Positions 22,157-30,067 of a stretch of 64,000 nucleotides of DNA are shown piece by piece. The notes under the pieces were generated by a model. The model was not told the origin of the DNA, ran no database searches, and worked only from the letters and a program-made list of their open reading frames with translations. Location of the stretch: positions 1 through 64,000 of the IMG/VR virus record IMGVR_UViG_3300046501_000460; one strand, 5' to 3'. The DNA is from a virus. The position numbers and the translations under genes are program-made. Position 1 is the stretch's first letter. The number at the start of each line of letters is the position of its first letter.

Positions 22157-22494
22157 CCCGTGACCACCTACCGCTGCTGCACGCCGCGCGTGAGCTGATC
22201 GAAACAGGCCGGGAGGAGTTCATCTGCCTGGCCGCCAACGAGGCCCACTACAGGCAAGACCAGAGGCTGTTTGACGCCTCCCCCAAGCTTCTGGACGATA
22301 TCGTCCACCACGTCCAATCGGCCCTAGCCGGCTACGAGACTCTGGAAGAGTGGCTGGCTGAGGAGATCGCGCCGGATTACTCGTACAGCCCACGCATCAC
22401 GCTGCGGGCGCACAACATTAACACCCGGCACATGACCCTGGCCCGGCTTGCGTGGCTGGACAAAATCATCCATGACATCGAGGAGAACACATGA
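22150..22494 (+). CDS. Paralog family member 3 of 3 (114 aa)
   Basis: GTG start at 22150 overlapping member 2. N-terminus 'R-D-H-L-P-L-L-H-A-A-R-E-L-I', C-terminus 'L-A-R-L-A-W-L-D-K-I-I-H-D-I-E-E'. The middle is rich in Asp, Tyr and His. ATGA overlap with the next gene. Confidence 0.75.
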   Translation: MLTRDHLPLLHAARELIETGREEFICLAANEAHYRQDQRLFDASPKLLDDIVHHVQSALAGYETLEEWLAEEIAPDYSYSPRITLRAHNINTRHMTLARLAWLDKIIHDIEENT

Positions 22495-22802
22495 CCACCA
22501 ACCTTCTCATCGGCACCGCACCGTCCGACGACTATCCCGGTCTGCTCAACATCAGCGTACAGATCGTGCAGGACGGCGGTTCGATCGTCGTTTATCAGGG
22601 TCGTCACATCATGGCCAGGCCAGACGTCGGCGGTGCGGAACTGCCCGCCATCCAGCCCATGACCGCCGAACGCGCGCACGACATCCTCAACGACGGCGCG
22701 GCGTACATCCGCTTCGACGCCGACTCTGTTCTCCTCGACGGTTACTTCAGTCTCGACGAGCTGCAGGCTGTTATCACCCTCTTTCACAAGGATCCGAAAT
22801 GA
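22491..22802 (+). CDS. Small protein (103 aa), unassigned
   Basis: Alternating strands in the first half ('L-L-N-I-S-V-Q-I-V'), helices and an acidic patch in the second ('D-A-D-S-V-L-L-D'). ATGA overlaps on both sides. Unrecognised. Confidence 0.75.
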   Translation: MTTNLLIGTAPSDDYPGLLNISVQIVQDGGSIVVYQGRHIMARPDVGGAELPAIQPMTAERAHDILNDGAAYIRFDADSVLLDGYFSLDELQAVITLFHKDPK

Positions 22803-23128
22803 CCATCGACATCAGCGCCGACATCGCCGGCGCCATCGACATGCTGCGCACCGTCGCCACGTGCGGCGACAACGAATGTTCGGACTGCCGCGCGTACGCC
22901 AAGCGCCACCGCAGGAATCTGCTGCAGGTGCAGGCCCAGCTCACACCCGAGCTGCGCAACGCCGCGCGCTACCGCGGCATGCGCGACGCCCTCATCAACC
23001 AGGACCTGTCCTTCTTCGATCGCATGGAGGCCGCCTGCCCCAAGCTGCGCGACGAGAGCGCAGACGTGATGCCCACGGCCGAGGAGTGGGACGCGGCACT
23101 GGACCACGTGCTCGGGCTGGGGAGCTGA
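22799..23128 (+). CDS. Helical protein with Cys cluster (109 aa)
   Basis: Start at 22799 (MTIDIS). Residues 20-32 contain 'C-G-D-N-E-C-S-D-C', a possible metal-binding motif, followed by a basic helix. The C-terminus has a 'M-P-T-A-E-E-W-D' segment. Not recognised. Confidence 0.75.
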   Translation: MTIDISADIAGAIDMLRTVATCGDNECSDCRAYAKRHRRNLLQVQAQLTPELRNAARYRGMRDALINQDLSFFDRMEAACPKLRDESADVMPTAEEWDAALDHVLGLGS

Positions 23129-23129
23129 C

Positions 23130-23588
23130 ATGGCCATCGACCACGACACCATCCGCGCCGTGTTCCTGCAGCACGGCTTCACCGTCAAGGAGGGGCAGGC
23201 CGACCTCAAGCCGTACGTGTTCGAGGCGGCCGAGGCGCTGCTCGACCTGCAGAACCTTGCGGAGCGCATCCGCACCGTACTGCCAGCCGACGCGCAGCTG
23301 GCGCGCAGCCAGTGGCTGACGGTTGAGGAGGCCTACGCCCAGTACGACGGCCGCCACAAGATAGATCTGGCGACCTTCAAGGCGCTGTGCGCCAAGCACG
23401 GCTGGCGTTGGGAGCGGCCGCTGTCCATGCGGCCGGTACTGACCGAAGACCAGATCCACACGCTGCGCTGTGCGGCCGAGAACATGCGCAGCGACGACGA
23501 TTCAATAACCGCCGCCGCGCGCTTCCGCCTGGCCCACCAACTGGAGCACATCGCAAACTGCGCCACCCTTCATCTGCCCAAGGACTGA
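23130..23588 (+). CDS. Phage hypothetical protein with conserved N-terminal helix pair (152 aa)
   Basis: The N-terminal motif 'I-R-A-V-F-L-Q-H-G-F-T-V-K-E-G-Q' with 'L-K-P-Y-V' resembles a short domain I have seen repeated in uncharacterised siphophage proteins. The rest is helical with Trp-rich 'C-A-K-H-G-W-R-W'. No function known. Confidence 0.75.
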   Translation: MAIDHDTIRAVFLQHGFTVKEGQADLKPYVFEAAEALLDLQNLAERIRTVLPADAQLARSQWLTVEEAYAQYDGRHKIDLATFKALCAKHGWRWERPLSMRPVLTEDQIHTLRCAAENMRSDDDSITAAARFRLAHQLEHIANCATLHLPKD

Positions 23589-23589
23589 C

Positions 23590-23817
23590 ATGCCCTACAT
23601 CACACTCACCGAGATCAGTAACCCCAGCCAGCCGCGCGCGGTCCTCGTGAACATCGCCCACATCCAGATCATCAGCACGCGCAAGGTCGCGAATTACGGC
23701 GACACGCACCACACGCTGAAGACCTATATCGAGATCGCCGGCCGCGCCGACGTGCTGGACGTGGCTGAGACGCCGACCGACATCCTGCGTGCGATCGAGG
23801 AGGCCGGCCATGCATGA
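23590..23817 (+). CDS. Small beta-barrel-like protein (75 aa)
   Basis: ATG at 23590. Mostly strands ('R-A-V-L-V-N-I-A-H-I-Q-I-I') with a C-terminal helix. Looks like a flagellar-FlbD or small adapter type fold by pattern only; no confident family. Confidence 0.7.
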   Translation: MPYITLTEISNPSQPRAVLVNIAHIQIISTRKVANYGDTHHTLKTYIEIAGRADVLDVAETPTDILRAIEEAGHA

Positions 23818-24175
23818 CATCTACCCCTTCGTCCTGCAGCGCCAGGCCGGCGAAGAGCTCTGGGGCCGCTTCTGGGTCGAGAACCCGGACCGCCGCGTGG
23901 CATGGTCTCATGTGCGCGTCGCGGTGCGCAGCCCGATACACATCGAATTTGCCGTGTACGACTACCGCGGGCTGATCGCCGAGATCAGCCACAGCTACAG
24001 CGACACCACCCTGTACCCATTCGTCAACGAGGAGCAGCTGCGCGTTGCCGGCCGCGTGCTGGCCGAGCGCGAGCGACTTGCGGCCGCGCGTGAACTGGAG
24101 GCCAAACTGGCCGCCATCCACCTCGAACTTTTCGGAGAACCACCCCAATGCGAATCGACCGACTCCAACGACTGA
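23810..24175 (+). CDS. Acidic protein (121 aa), unassigned
   Basis: Start at 23810 (MHDIYPF), overlapping the previous gene by eight bases. First half beta ('F-W-V-E-N-P-D-R-R'), last 40 residues a helix. Overlaps the next gene by 28 bases. Confidence 0.7.
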   Translation: MHDIYPFVLQRQAGEELWGRFWVENPDRRVAWSHVRVAVRSPIHIEFAVYDYRGLIAEISHSYSDTTLYPFVNEEQLRVAGRVLAERERLAAARELEAKLAAIHLELFGEPPQCESTDSND

Positions 24176-24519
24176 CCCAGATCCTAGCCCGTGTGCCGGA
24201 AGATCAGTTCGACCTGTCCACGTGGCAGTGCGGCACCGCTGCGTGTGCGGTCGGGCATGCAGCCAGAGACCCGCAATTTCAGATCGAGGGCCTGCGCCTG
24301 TCGAGTCCGCTCGCTGGCTATCCGACCATCGTCATCGACGGCGAGGAGCTCAAGCACTGGGACGCCGTGCAGGTGTTCTTCGAGCTGCGCGAGGATCAGG
24401 CGTATGCGCTGTTCAATGAGGACGCCTACCGGTACAACGGCATCCCGAATCCGCGCGCGATGCATGTCGTCGCCCGCATCAACGACATGATCGCACGGCA
24501 CCAGCAGGAGGCAGCATGA
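24148..24519 (+). CDS. Cys-containing phage protein (123 aa)
   Basis: Contains 'F-D-L-S-T-W-Q-C-G-T-A-A-C-A-V-G-H-A' at about 21-38, a motif with two Cys and a His found in a family of uncharacterised phage proteins that I recognise only by appearance. A redox or metal role is possible. The remaining part is helical. Confidence 0.75.
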   Translation: MRIDRLQRLTQILARVPEDQFDLSTWQCGTAACAVGHAARDPQFQIEGLRLSSPLAGYPTIVIDGEELKHWDAVQVFFELREDQAYALFNEDAYRYNGIPNPRAMHVVARINDMIARHQQEAA

Positions 24520-24626
24520 TTCGCTTCCTCTGCACCATCGCCGCCGCCATCCTGCTCGTCGCCGCCATCGGCGCCGAAATCTCGCGGCCCTATTTCAAAC
24601 ACGACCACATGGAGACCCGGAAATGA
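24516..24626 (+). CDS. 36-residue membrane peptide
   Basis: ATG at 24516 and TGA at 24626, each overlapping a neighbour (ATGA on both sides). A hydrophobic N-terminal segment (residues 3-20, Ala/Ile/Leu) suggests an anchored or exported peptide, followed by a polar tail. Confidence 0.6.
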   Translation: MIRFLCTIAAAILLVAAIGAEISRPYFKHDHMETRK

Positions 24627-25096
24627 CCTCCGAAGAAATCGCTGCGCGCCTGCGCGCCGCGGCAAAAGATCCAGCCAGCCTGCTGTACGCCGAGGACGCC
24701 GAGTACGTGCTGCGCACGGCCGCCAACATGGTCGAGGGCTATCAGAAGTTCCTCAACAAGACCGACTGGGTGCAGATGGAGTACCTCGAAGGACGAGGCT
24801 TCTCGAACGCCAGCGGCCGGCACCGCGCCGACCTGCTGACCGAGGAGGTCGACCGGCTGCGCGCCGAGGTGGCGCGGCTGCGTGGCGTCATGCCGGACCC
24901 GGCATGCACCTACTATCTAGCGCGTGCGCGCGGTGCCGTGGTCCTGCGCCAGACGCGCTACCGTGACCTGCTGCTGGCTGGCGAGCCGCATCCGCACGAC
25001 GTGTGCGCCGTAGCAGGCAGCAAGCAGCAGATGCGCCAGACGGCTATGGCCCTGCAGGGCACCATCGACTGGTCCAGCATTCCGGAGGATGAATGA
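24623..25096 (+). CDS. Helical protein (157 aa), unassigned
   Basis: ATGA overlaps on both sides. Residues 70-95 hold a short coiled coil ('E-E-V-D-R-L-R-A-E-V-A-R-L-R'); the C-terminus is mixed. Not recognised. Confidence 0.75.
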   Translation: MTSEEIAARLRAAAKDPASLLYAEDAEYVLRTAANMVEGYQKFLNKTDWVQMEYLEGRGFSNASGRHRADLLTEEVDRLRAEVARLRGVMPDPACTYYLARARGAVVLRQTRYRDLLLAGEPHPHDVCAVAGSKQQMRQTAMALQGTIDWSSIPEDE

Positions 25097-25569
25097 AATC
25101 GACTGTTGCAGAAGTGCGCACCGAGTACCGCAGCGATGACGCTGTGATTGAGGCTGCCCGGCGCATCCTAGTCAAGCGCCTGAAGCAGCCCGGCGCGGCG
25201 TTCTCCTCGCCGAATGACGTCAAGGCCTACTTGACGCTGCAGCTGGCACAGCTTGAATCTGAGCGATTCGACGTCCTGTTTCTCGATGTCAAGAATCGAA
25301 TGATTCGGCATGAGGCCATGTTCGCCGGCACCGTTACCAGCAGCACCGTGCATCCGCGTGAGGTGGTCAAGCTGGCGCTGGCCCTGAACGCCACCGGCGT
25401 GATCCTGGCGCACAACCACCCATCCGGCGTGGCCGAGCCAAGTGACGCCGACCACCGCCTGACGCGCGCGCTGACTCAGGCCCTGGGATTGATTGACGTT
25501 CGCGTGCTGGACCATATCATCGTGGCCGGCGTGACCACGTATTCGTTTGCCGAACATGGCCTGGTCTAG
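25093..25569 (+). CDS. radC-like: RadC-like JAB/MPN domain protein
   Basis: A 158-residue protein with the RadC core: 'H-N-H-P-S-G' at 107-112 and Ser117/Asp120, matching H-x-H-x7-S-x2-D of the metal-binding JAMM motif. Host RadC is longer (about 220 residues), with an N-terminal HhH region that this one lacks. Biochemical role of RadC is not settled; phage and plasmid copies are often near anti-restriction or recombination genes. Neighbours here are a 3'-5' exonuclease and small unknown genes. Confidence 0.88.
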   Translation: MKSTVAEVRTEYRSDDAVIEAARRILVKRLKQPGAAFSSPNDVKAYLTLQLAQLESERFDVLFLDVKNRMIRHEAMFAGTVTSSTVHPREVVKLALALNATGVILAHNHPSGVAEPSDADHRLTRALTQALGLIDVRVLDHIIVAGVTTYSFAEHGLV

Positions 25570-25578
25570 AGGGTACGA

Positions 25579-25749
25579 ATGAAGATCCTCACCCTGCACG
25601 AGAAGATCACCCTCAAGGGCGAGCTGGCGCGCCGTGGCGCGCCGCCGTCCCTGCTGGTGCGTCTCACCGCGGCGACCGCTGCGTGCCTGCACTGGCGCGG
25701 CTACGGCCGGCCAATGTCCACCCGTTGTTCACCCACACCCAAGGAGTAA
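25579..25749 (+). CDS. 56-residue basic peptide
   Basis: ATG at 25579, TAA at 25749; its final codons AAG GAG TAA also form the ribosome site of the exonuclease gene. Helical, basic, unrecognised. The upstream ribosome site (GAGGGTACGA) is fair. Confidence 0.5.
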   Translation: MKILTLHEKITLKGELARRGAPPSLLVRLTAATAACLHWRGYGRPMSTRCSPTPKE

Positions 25750-25751
25750 CT

Positions 25752-26288
25752 ATGCCTCACGTAATGATTGACATCGAAACGCTCGGCACCGCGCCGGGCT
25801 CCGTCATCCTCTCGATTGGCGCCGTCTGCTTCGACCAGCGTGGCGTCCACCACGACAAGAAGGCCCACTGGACTATCGATCCCAAAAGCTGTGTGGCGCA
25901 GGGCCTGACCATTGATCCAGACACCGTGGCCTGGTGGATGCGCCAGAGCGACGCTGCGCGCGTTGCGGCATTTGCCGTCGAGCCGCTGCACCTGATCCGC
26001 GCCCTGAGCAGCCTGCACGAGTGGTACGAAATGCAGGCTGGCGAGAAGGTCTGGTGCCACGGTGCCACGTTCGACGTGCCGCTACTGGACGCTGCATATC
26101 GTGCAGTCTATGTGCAGGCGCCGTGGCACTTCTCCGCGGTCCGCTGCACCCGCACGCTGTACGAGCTGGCCGATGTCTGGCCGGATCGCACGAAGGGTAC
26201 GCACCACAACGCGCTGGATGACGCCATCGCACAAGCCGAAGCCGCAGTGCTGGCGCACCAGAAGCTGGGCATCTGGGAGGCAGCATGA
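25752..26288 (+). CDS. 3'-5' exonuclease, DEDD superfamily (Rv2179c-like)
   Basis: Start at 25752 (MPHVMIDIETLG) with AAGGAG upstream. 178 residues. Exo I motif 'M-I-D-I-E-T-L-G' (Asp7, Glu9), and the Exo III region 'H-N-A-L-D-D-A-I-A-Q' in which His, Asp and Asp are the expected metal ligands. The family acts as an RNA or DNA 3' exonuclease in phages and bacteria. It is separate from the DnaQ-like protein at 54588, so the phage encodes two stand-alone DEDD exonucleases plus the polymerase domain. Confidence 0.85.
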   Translation: MPHVMIDIETLGTAPGSVILSIGAVCFDQRGVHHDKKAHWTIDPKSCVAQGLTIDPDTVAWWMRQSDAARVAAFAVEPLHLIRALSSLHEWYEMQAGEKVWCHGATFDVPLLDAAYRAVYVQAPWHFSAVRCTRTLYELADVWPDRTKGTHHNALDDAIAQAEAAVLAHQKLGIWEAA

Positions 26289-26497
26289 GCTACGTCCTCA
26301 TCGTCCTGATGCTCAACAGCGTCTGGTATCAGGCCAGCGCAAACTCGCCGCGCAGCCAGCCGGCACCGACCGTGACCATGCAGGAGTTCGATAGCGAGAA
26401 GGCCTGCCTGTTTGCCGGCAACGCGATCCTGCGCCGTGCTGGCGAAGCCGCCGGCCATCTGCGCGCGGTGTGCGTGCCGAAGGGAGACCGGAAGTGA
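26285..26497 (+). CDS. Small protein with N-terminal hydrophobic segment (70 aa)
   Basis: ATGA overlap with the exonuclease gene. Residues 3-13 are hydrophobic ('V-L-I-V-L-M-L'), short for a membrane span but like an export signal. Two Cys (in 'K-A-C-L-F' and 'A-V-C-V-P') might form a disulfide. Not recognised. Confidence 0.7.
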   Translation: MSYVLIVLMLNSVWYQASANSPRSQPAPTVTMQEFDSEKACLFAGNAILRRAGEAAGHLRAVCVPKGDRK

Positions 26498-26826
26498 ACC
26501 TCTACTGGGCCTACCACGGCACCGAGTTCAAGCCGCTGGGCCGCCACGCCAGTTGGGACGACGCTGCGCATTACGCCGACGGCGCGCTGCCCGGCTGGCA
26601 CAGCGTCGTCTCGATCGACGAGCTGCGCACGCTGCACACCCAGATCGGCCTGCAACTTGGGCAGCGCATCCCGTCCGACCAGCTGGGTCAGCACGCCGAA
26701 GCATATCTCGACACGCTCCAGCGGCTGGGCCCGCAGGATCCGGAATACTGGCCGGCGCGCCGGCGCACGACGTCAGCCAAGGCGCGGCTGGAAGCCTTCA
26801 TCCGCCAATTTGCGAAAGGAAACTGA
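26494..26826 (+). CDS. Small protein (110 aa), unassigned
   Basis: GTG start at 26494, overlapping the previous stop (GTGA). Trp/His-rich N-terminus ('L-Y-W-A-Y-H-G-T'), helical remainder ending 'F-A-K-G-N', which is similar to the end of the next gene ('F-A-K-G-N-L'). Confidence 0.7.
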   Translation: MNLYWAYHGTEFKPLGRHASWDDAAHYADGALPGWHSVVSIDELRTLHTQIGLQLGQRIPSDQLGQHAEAYLDTLQRLGPQDPEYWPARRRTTSAKARLEAFIRQFAKGN

Positions 26827-27017
26827 TGATCTCCAAACCCGATCCCGCAGCAGAGCGCCGCGCACGCCAGCAGCACGCCCTGTCCATGCTGCAGATCGCC
26901 ATCGAAGAGGCAAGGGCCTGCGGCCTGCTCGAACGCATCGCCAACACCTGCATCCGGTACCGCAGTGTCGACGACGTCTGCCACGTGCTTGACCATTTCG
27001 CGAAAGGAAACCTGTAA
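26826..27017 (+). CDS. Helical protein (63 aa)
   Basis: ATG at 26826 in a TGATG junction. Charged helices ('A-E-R-R-A-R-Q-Q-H', 'A-I-E-E-A-R-A-C'). Its C-terminal bases match those of the gene before (GCGAAAGGAAAC), likely because they provide the next ribosome site. Confidence 0.7.
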   Translation: MISKPDPAAERRARQQHALSMLQIAIEEARACGLLERIANTCIRYRSVDDVCHVLDHFAKGNL

Positions 27018-27202
27018 TGCAACTCGAAATCAAAATCGTTATCGACTTCGGCGAGGACGGCCCGCCGACGGGCGACATGAACGACATCTTCCGCTACTCC
27101 ATGGAGCGTCTGCAGGAGGCAACCACGCCGATCTGCAACACGTACGGCGCCTCGGCCACGATGCACACAGGCTGGACCTCGTCCGGCGACGACGAGGAGT
27201 GA
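27017..27202 (+). CDS. Acidic small protein (61 aa)
   Basis: TAATG junction at 27017. Beta start ('L-E-I-K-I-V-I-D-F') and acidic ends. Unrecognised. Confidence 0.7.
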   Translation: MQLEIKIVIDFGEDGPPTGDMNDIFRYSMERLQEATTPICNTYGASATMHTGWTSSGDDEE

Positions 27203-27204
27203 CC

Positions 27205-27597
27205 ATGCACCGCTACAGGCTGACCATCAAGCATGACAAGGGCACCGTCCACATCGACACGCACGCCATCAACGAGGCCAAGGCGCGCGAGATCATCATG
27301 GCCGCCGAGCTCTGCCCGTCCCGGGCGATCCGCCGCGTGCGCGCCGTCGACGAGCACGGCTTCGAGATGCAGCCCTCCAACCCGAGCCAGCGCCGCGTGA
27401 TCGCGCCGCCAGCCGCCAACGTGCGCATCACCGATTTCCCGGGCTACCGACTCTCGGCCGCCAAGACCCCGACGCGCTACGAGGTGCTCCTCGACGGGCG
27501 CTGGCGCCGCGTCTTTACGACACGAGACACTGGCCTGCGCTACTGCGTCCATGACAACCTGAACGTGGTCGTGGACCTGCCGGGAGATTTGACATGA
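27205..27597 (+). CDS. Small protein (130 aa), unassigned
   Basis: ATG at 27205 just after the previous stop. N-terminal beta-alpha unit ('M-H-R-Y-R-L-T-I'), basic middle, and a C-terminal strand set ('R-Y-E-V-L-L-D-G-R-W-R-R-V'). No family recognised. Confidence 0.7.
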   Translation: MHRYRLTIKHDKGTVHIDTHAINEAKAREIIMAAELCPSRAIRRVRAVDEHGFEMQPSNPSQRRVIAPPAANVRITDFPGYRLSAAKTPTRYEVLLDGRWRRVFTTRDTGLRYCVHDNLNVVVDLPGDLT

Positions 27598-27779
27598 AAG
27601 AGTTGACCCATTACGGCTTGACGCGCGAGGAGTTCGCCTCCCGGGTCGGCAAACATCCGTCCTGCTTCGAGGACCGCTTACGGCCGCTGTGCGGCAACGG
27701 CAGCTATCACGCGAAGTGCGTCCGAAATGAGAAAGTGGTCGACTGCCCAGTATGCCGACAGATGCGAGGCATGCCATGA
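27594..27779 (+). CDS. Zinc-ribbon-like small protein (61 aa)
   Basis: Cys residues at about 24, 33, 42, 51 and 54, including 'C-P-V-C' near the C-terminus, suggest one zinc site. ATGA overlaps at both ends. Such small ribbons in phages often bind host polymerase or nucleases; unproven here. Confidence 0.7.
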   Translation: MKELTHYGLTREEFASRVGKHPSCFEDRLRPLCGNGSYHAKCVRNEKVVDCPVCRQMRGMP

Positions 27780-27883
27780 GAGCCCTGCGCGCCGCCATGG
27801 AGACCGTCGGCTGGATGACCTCCATCCTCTTCCTTCTCGGTACTCTCGGCATCGGGAAATTCGTCATGACCTATCACCTGTAA
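27776..27883 (+). CDS. 35-residue membrane peptide
   Basis: ATG at 27776 overlapping the previous stop; TAA at 27883. One hydrophobic span (residues 12-31). Ends at the TAAAGGA that serves as the next ribosome site. Confidence 0.6.
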   Translation: MRALRAAMETVGWMTSILFLLGTLGIGKFVMTYHL

Positions 27884-27894
27884 AGGAAATCAAA

Positions 27895-28128
27895 ATGCTG
27901 AACCGCTCGAAAGTAGATCTGCTCGGCCGCGCCGCGGCCGACGTGGCCAAGTCGGCCACCGAAGTGCTGGCCCTGAACGCCAAGATGCGCCACGCCGAGA
28001 CGCAGGTGGCCGCCGTCGACTGGCACCCGTCGGCTGTGACCCGTGCGCGGGAGGATCTCGACGAGGCCGAGGCAACCCTCCGCGGCATGGTCGAGGTGCT
28101 CAAGCTGCAGATCGCGGGGCTGGAATGA
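27895..28128 (+). CDS. Coiled-coil protein (77 aa)
   Basis: Start 27895 with AAAGGA nine bases upstream. Helical throughout, with heptads in residues 40-75 ('R-E-D-L-D-E-A-E-A-T-L-R'). Unrecognised. Confidence 0.75.
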   Translation: MLNRSKVDLLGRAAADVAKSATEVLALNAKMRHAETQVAAVDWHPSAVTRAREDLDEAEATLRGMVEVLKLQIAGLE

Positions 28129-28310
28129 GCTACCCGCCCGAACTTGCACGCGCTGATCAGCTGCTGACGGCCGAAGAACTGCGTCAGAAATACGAGACCG
28201 AGCACCCACAACACCTCCGCTGGATGTGGCGGCAGGCGGTCGTCGATGACAAGACGATCCGCAGCTACTGGGATTGGGTGCAGGCCCAGCTCGAGGAGGA
28301 GGAGCCGTGA
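28125..28310 (+). CDS. Small acidic protein (61 aa)
   Basis: ATGA overlap. Helical, Trp-rich C-terminal half ('W-M-W-R-Q', 'Y-W-D-W-V') ending in four Glu. Unrecognised. Confidence 0.7.
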   Translation: MSYPPELARADQLLTAEELRQKYETEHPQHLRWMWRQAVVDDKTIRSYWDWVQAQLEEEEP

Positions 28311-28492
28311 GCCTCCTCGCCCACGCCACCGCCGGCGCCGCCGGTGCACATCTCGAGCGCGAAACTCGTGCGCTCGCCGACCTCGCCCAGCACGAAGTCG
28401 CCGAGGCGCGCCGGATCCAGGCCCAGACCGGCTGCACGTGGACCGAAGCCCTGCGCATCGCCTACCAGAACAACCGAAAGGAAAACCCATGA
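28307..28492 (+). CDS. Small helical protein (61 aa)
   Basis: GTG start at 28307 in a GTGA overlap. Ala/Glu-rich helix followed by 'T-G-C-T-W-T-E-A-L-R-I-A-Y', a segment that resembles short phage domains of unknown role. Confidence 0.7.
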   Translation: MSLLAHATAGAAGAHLERETRALADLAQHEVAEARRIQAQTGCTWTEALRIAYQNNRKENP

Positions 28493-28677
28493 CCCGCAAG
28501 ACCCTGAGCCTCACGCTCGACGTCACCTACGAGCTGAATGACGCCCACCCGGGCGATCTGATCGACAACCTGCTGGCGCTCGCTACGCGTGCCAGCGCCG
28601 AAGGTTGGCTGACCGAAGGCACCGATGCCGAAGTCGTCGTCGCCGATCCCACCGTCCGATATGGAGTTGAACCATGA
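28489..28677 (+). CDS. Small protein (62 aa)
   Basis: ATG at 28489 in ATGA overlap. A beta-alpha-beta pattern with a central helix ('L-I-D-N-L-L-A-L-A-T-R-A'). Unrecognised. Confidence 0.7.
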   Translation: MTRKTLSLTLDVTYELNDAHPGDLIDNLLALATRASAEGWLTEGTDAEVVVADPTVRYGVEP

Positions 28678-29081
28678 CCCAAGCACTCTACGCCCTCAAC
28701 GACGCCCAGCACGCCACCGTGCTGGCCGCGCTGCGTTACTACCAGCAGGCCCGTGCAGTGCTGCAGGACGTTCCCTTCAATGTCCGCGACATCGCCACCA
28801 ACAGCGATACCGTCACGCCGCTCACGGCCGTCGAGGTGGGCCAGCTGTGTGACAACCTGAACCACCACGGCCTGACGTTCGGCGAGATCGTCAACATCCT
28901 CGGCGCCGACAGCGGGCCGTACGTGGAGGCCGCGCACGAGCACCGGCTGCTCTCCGAAGGCACGCTCGAGGTCGACGGCAAGACGATCGTCAGCGAGAGC
29001 GAGGGCGGCGCCTACGTCATGGCCTGGCTGTGGGTGGACGTCCCGGGCGGAGATGAGGATGGCGAGGAGGATGACGAATGA
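28674..29081 (+). CDS. Acidic-tailed protein (135 aa)
   Basis: N-terminal helix 'H-A-T-V-L-A-A-L-R-Y-Y-Q-Q-A' followed by 'I-A-T-N-S-D-T-V-T-P-L', a layout I have seen in other phage hypotheticals. The last ten residues are almost all Asp, Glu and Gly, reminiscent of DNA-mimic tails. ATGA overlaps. Confidence 0.75.
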   Translation: MTQALYALNDAQHATVLAALRYYQQARAVLQDVPFNVRDIATNSDTVTPLTAVEVGQLCDNLNHHGLTFGEIVNILGADSGPYVEAAHEHRLLSEGTLEVDGKTIVSESEGGAYVMAWLWVDVPGGDEDGEEDDE

Positions 29082-29272
29082 ACCACGACTACACCCTCGA
29101 CACATGGCGCTTCGCCAAGGATCGCTACTGCGGCAAGGTGGATCCGCTTACCGAGCGCCTGCCCAAGCTGCTGGAAGACCCCGACATCGCGGCGGCCGTC
29201 TCGGCCATCCGCAACGCCGAGCGTGCCATCGAGGCGCGCGTCACCGAACTGCTGGAGGACGACGGACAATGA
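29078..29272 (+). CDS. Helical protein (64 aa)
   Basis: ATGA overlaps at both ends. Charged helices with an acidic C-terminus ('L-L-E-D-D-G-Q'). Unrecognised. Confidence 0.7.
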   Translation: MNHDYTLDTWRFAKDRYCGKVDPLTERLPKLLEDPDIAAAVSAIRNAERAIEARVTELLEDDGQ

Positions 29273-29478
29273 ACGGCATTACCACCCGCGACATCGAACA
29301 CTACAACCCCAGCTGCAACGCCCGCGGCACGATCAAAGCCGGCACGCCGGTACGCCATGTCCGGAAGGATGGTTGGGCTGGCTGGGTGCTCACGACCCGC
29401 CCCGACTGGATGTGGGACTGGGACTGGCAGCACCACTTCGTCGACGTGCCGGCCGACGCCGTACAGGAGACACCATGA
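29269..29478 (+). CDS. Trp-rich small protein (69 aa)
   Basis: ATG at 29269. A run 'P-D-W-M-W-D-W-D-W-Q-H-H-F' near residue 45 gives an unusual aromatic patch. SH3-like turn 'K-A-G-T-P-V-R-H' precedes it. Unrecognised. Confidence 0.7.
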   Translation: MNGITTRDIEHYNPSCNARGTIKAGTPVRHVRKDGWAGWVLTTRPDWMWDWDWQHHFVDVPADAVQETP

Positions 29479-29666
29479 GCTGCACTATCTGCGGCAAGCC
29501 GATCGTGCTGGTGCCATCGGCGGCCGAGCGCGCCGCCAAGGACGTCACCGGCAGGCCGGCCAGTTATTACACCGGGCTGTTCCGCCAGCATAGCGACTGC
29601 TTTCTCGAGCAGCGCGCCCACGACACCACGGCGCTGATGCGCCGCCTCAACAAGGAGAAATCATGA
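29475..29666 (+). CDS. Small zinc-finger-like protein (63 aa)
   Basis: 'C-T-I-C-G-K-P' at the N-terminus and 'H-S-D-C' at about 38-41 suggest one zinc ion. The rest is helical. ATGA overlaps. Confidence 0.75.
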   Translation: MSCTICGKPIVLVPSAAERAAKDVTGRPASYYTGLFRQHSDCFLEQRAHDTTALMRRLNKEKS

Positions 29667-30067
29667 TCATCGCACTACCCAACGACGGCCGCGGCCTGCT
29701 GTACCACGTCACCGATTTGGACGGCCGCACCGTGCACGCCTATCGCGACCTCGACGCCGCCATTCGGTCGCGCGAGGGCGACCAGCGCATCTTCATCCAG
29801 TGCGAGGCCGATGGTAGCTGGCTGACTGGCCCGCCGACGCCGGTGGTTCGCCCGCTGGGCGACGTGCTGGCCGGCGAGACGCCAGCGATGGCGCGCACGT
29901 ACGCCCAGTATCGCGATCTGCTGGAAGCTGCGCCCGGCGCGGCCGAGCTCGACCGCATCCGCGCCAATATCACCTGCGCGACCCGCGCCAGCCAGCTGAA
30001 CCTTGTGCAGGCGGGCCGGCTGTACGACCGCGCTGACGCCATCCAACGCAGCAAGGAGGCGTCATGA
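29663..30067 (+). CDS. Protein of 134 aa, unassigned
   Basis: N-terminal beta region, then helices with 'Y-A-Q-Y-R-D-L-L-E-A-A'. ATGA overlaps on both sides. Unrecognised. Confidence 0.75.
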   Translation: MIIALPNDGRGLLYHVTDLDGRTVHAYRDLDAAIRSREGDQRIFIQCEADGSWLTGPPTPVVRPLGDVLAGETPAMARTYAQYRDLLEAAPGAAELDRIRANITCATRASQLNLVQAGRLYDRADAIQRSKEAS

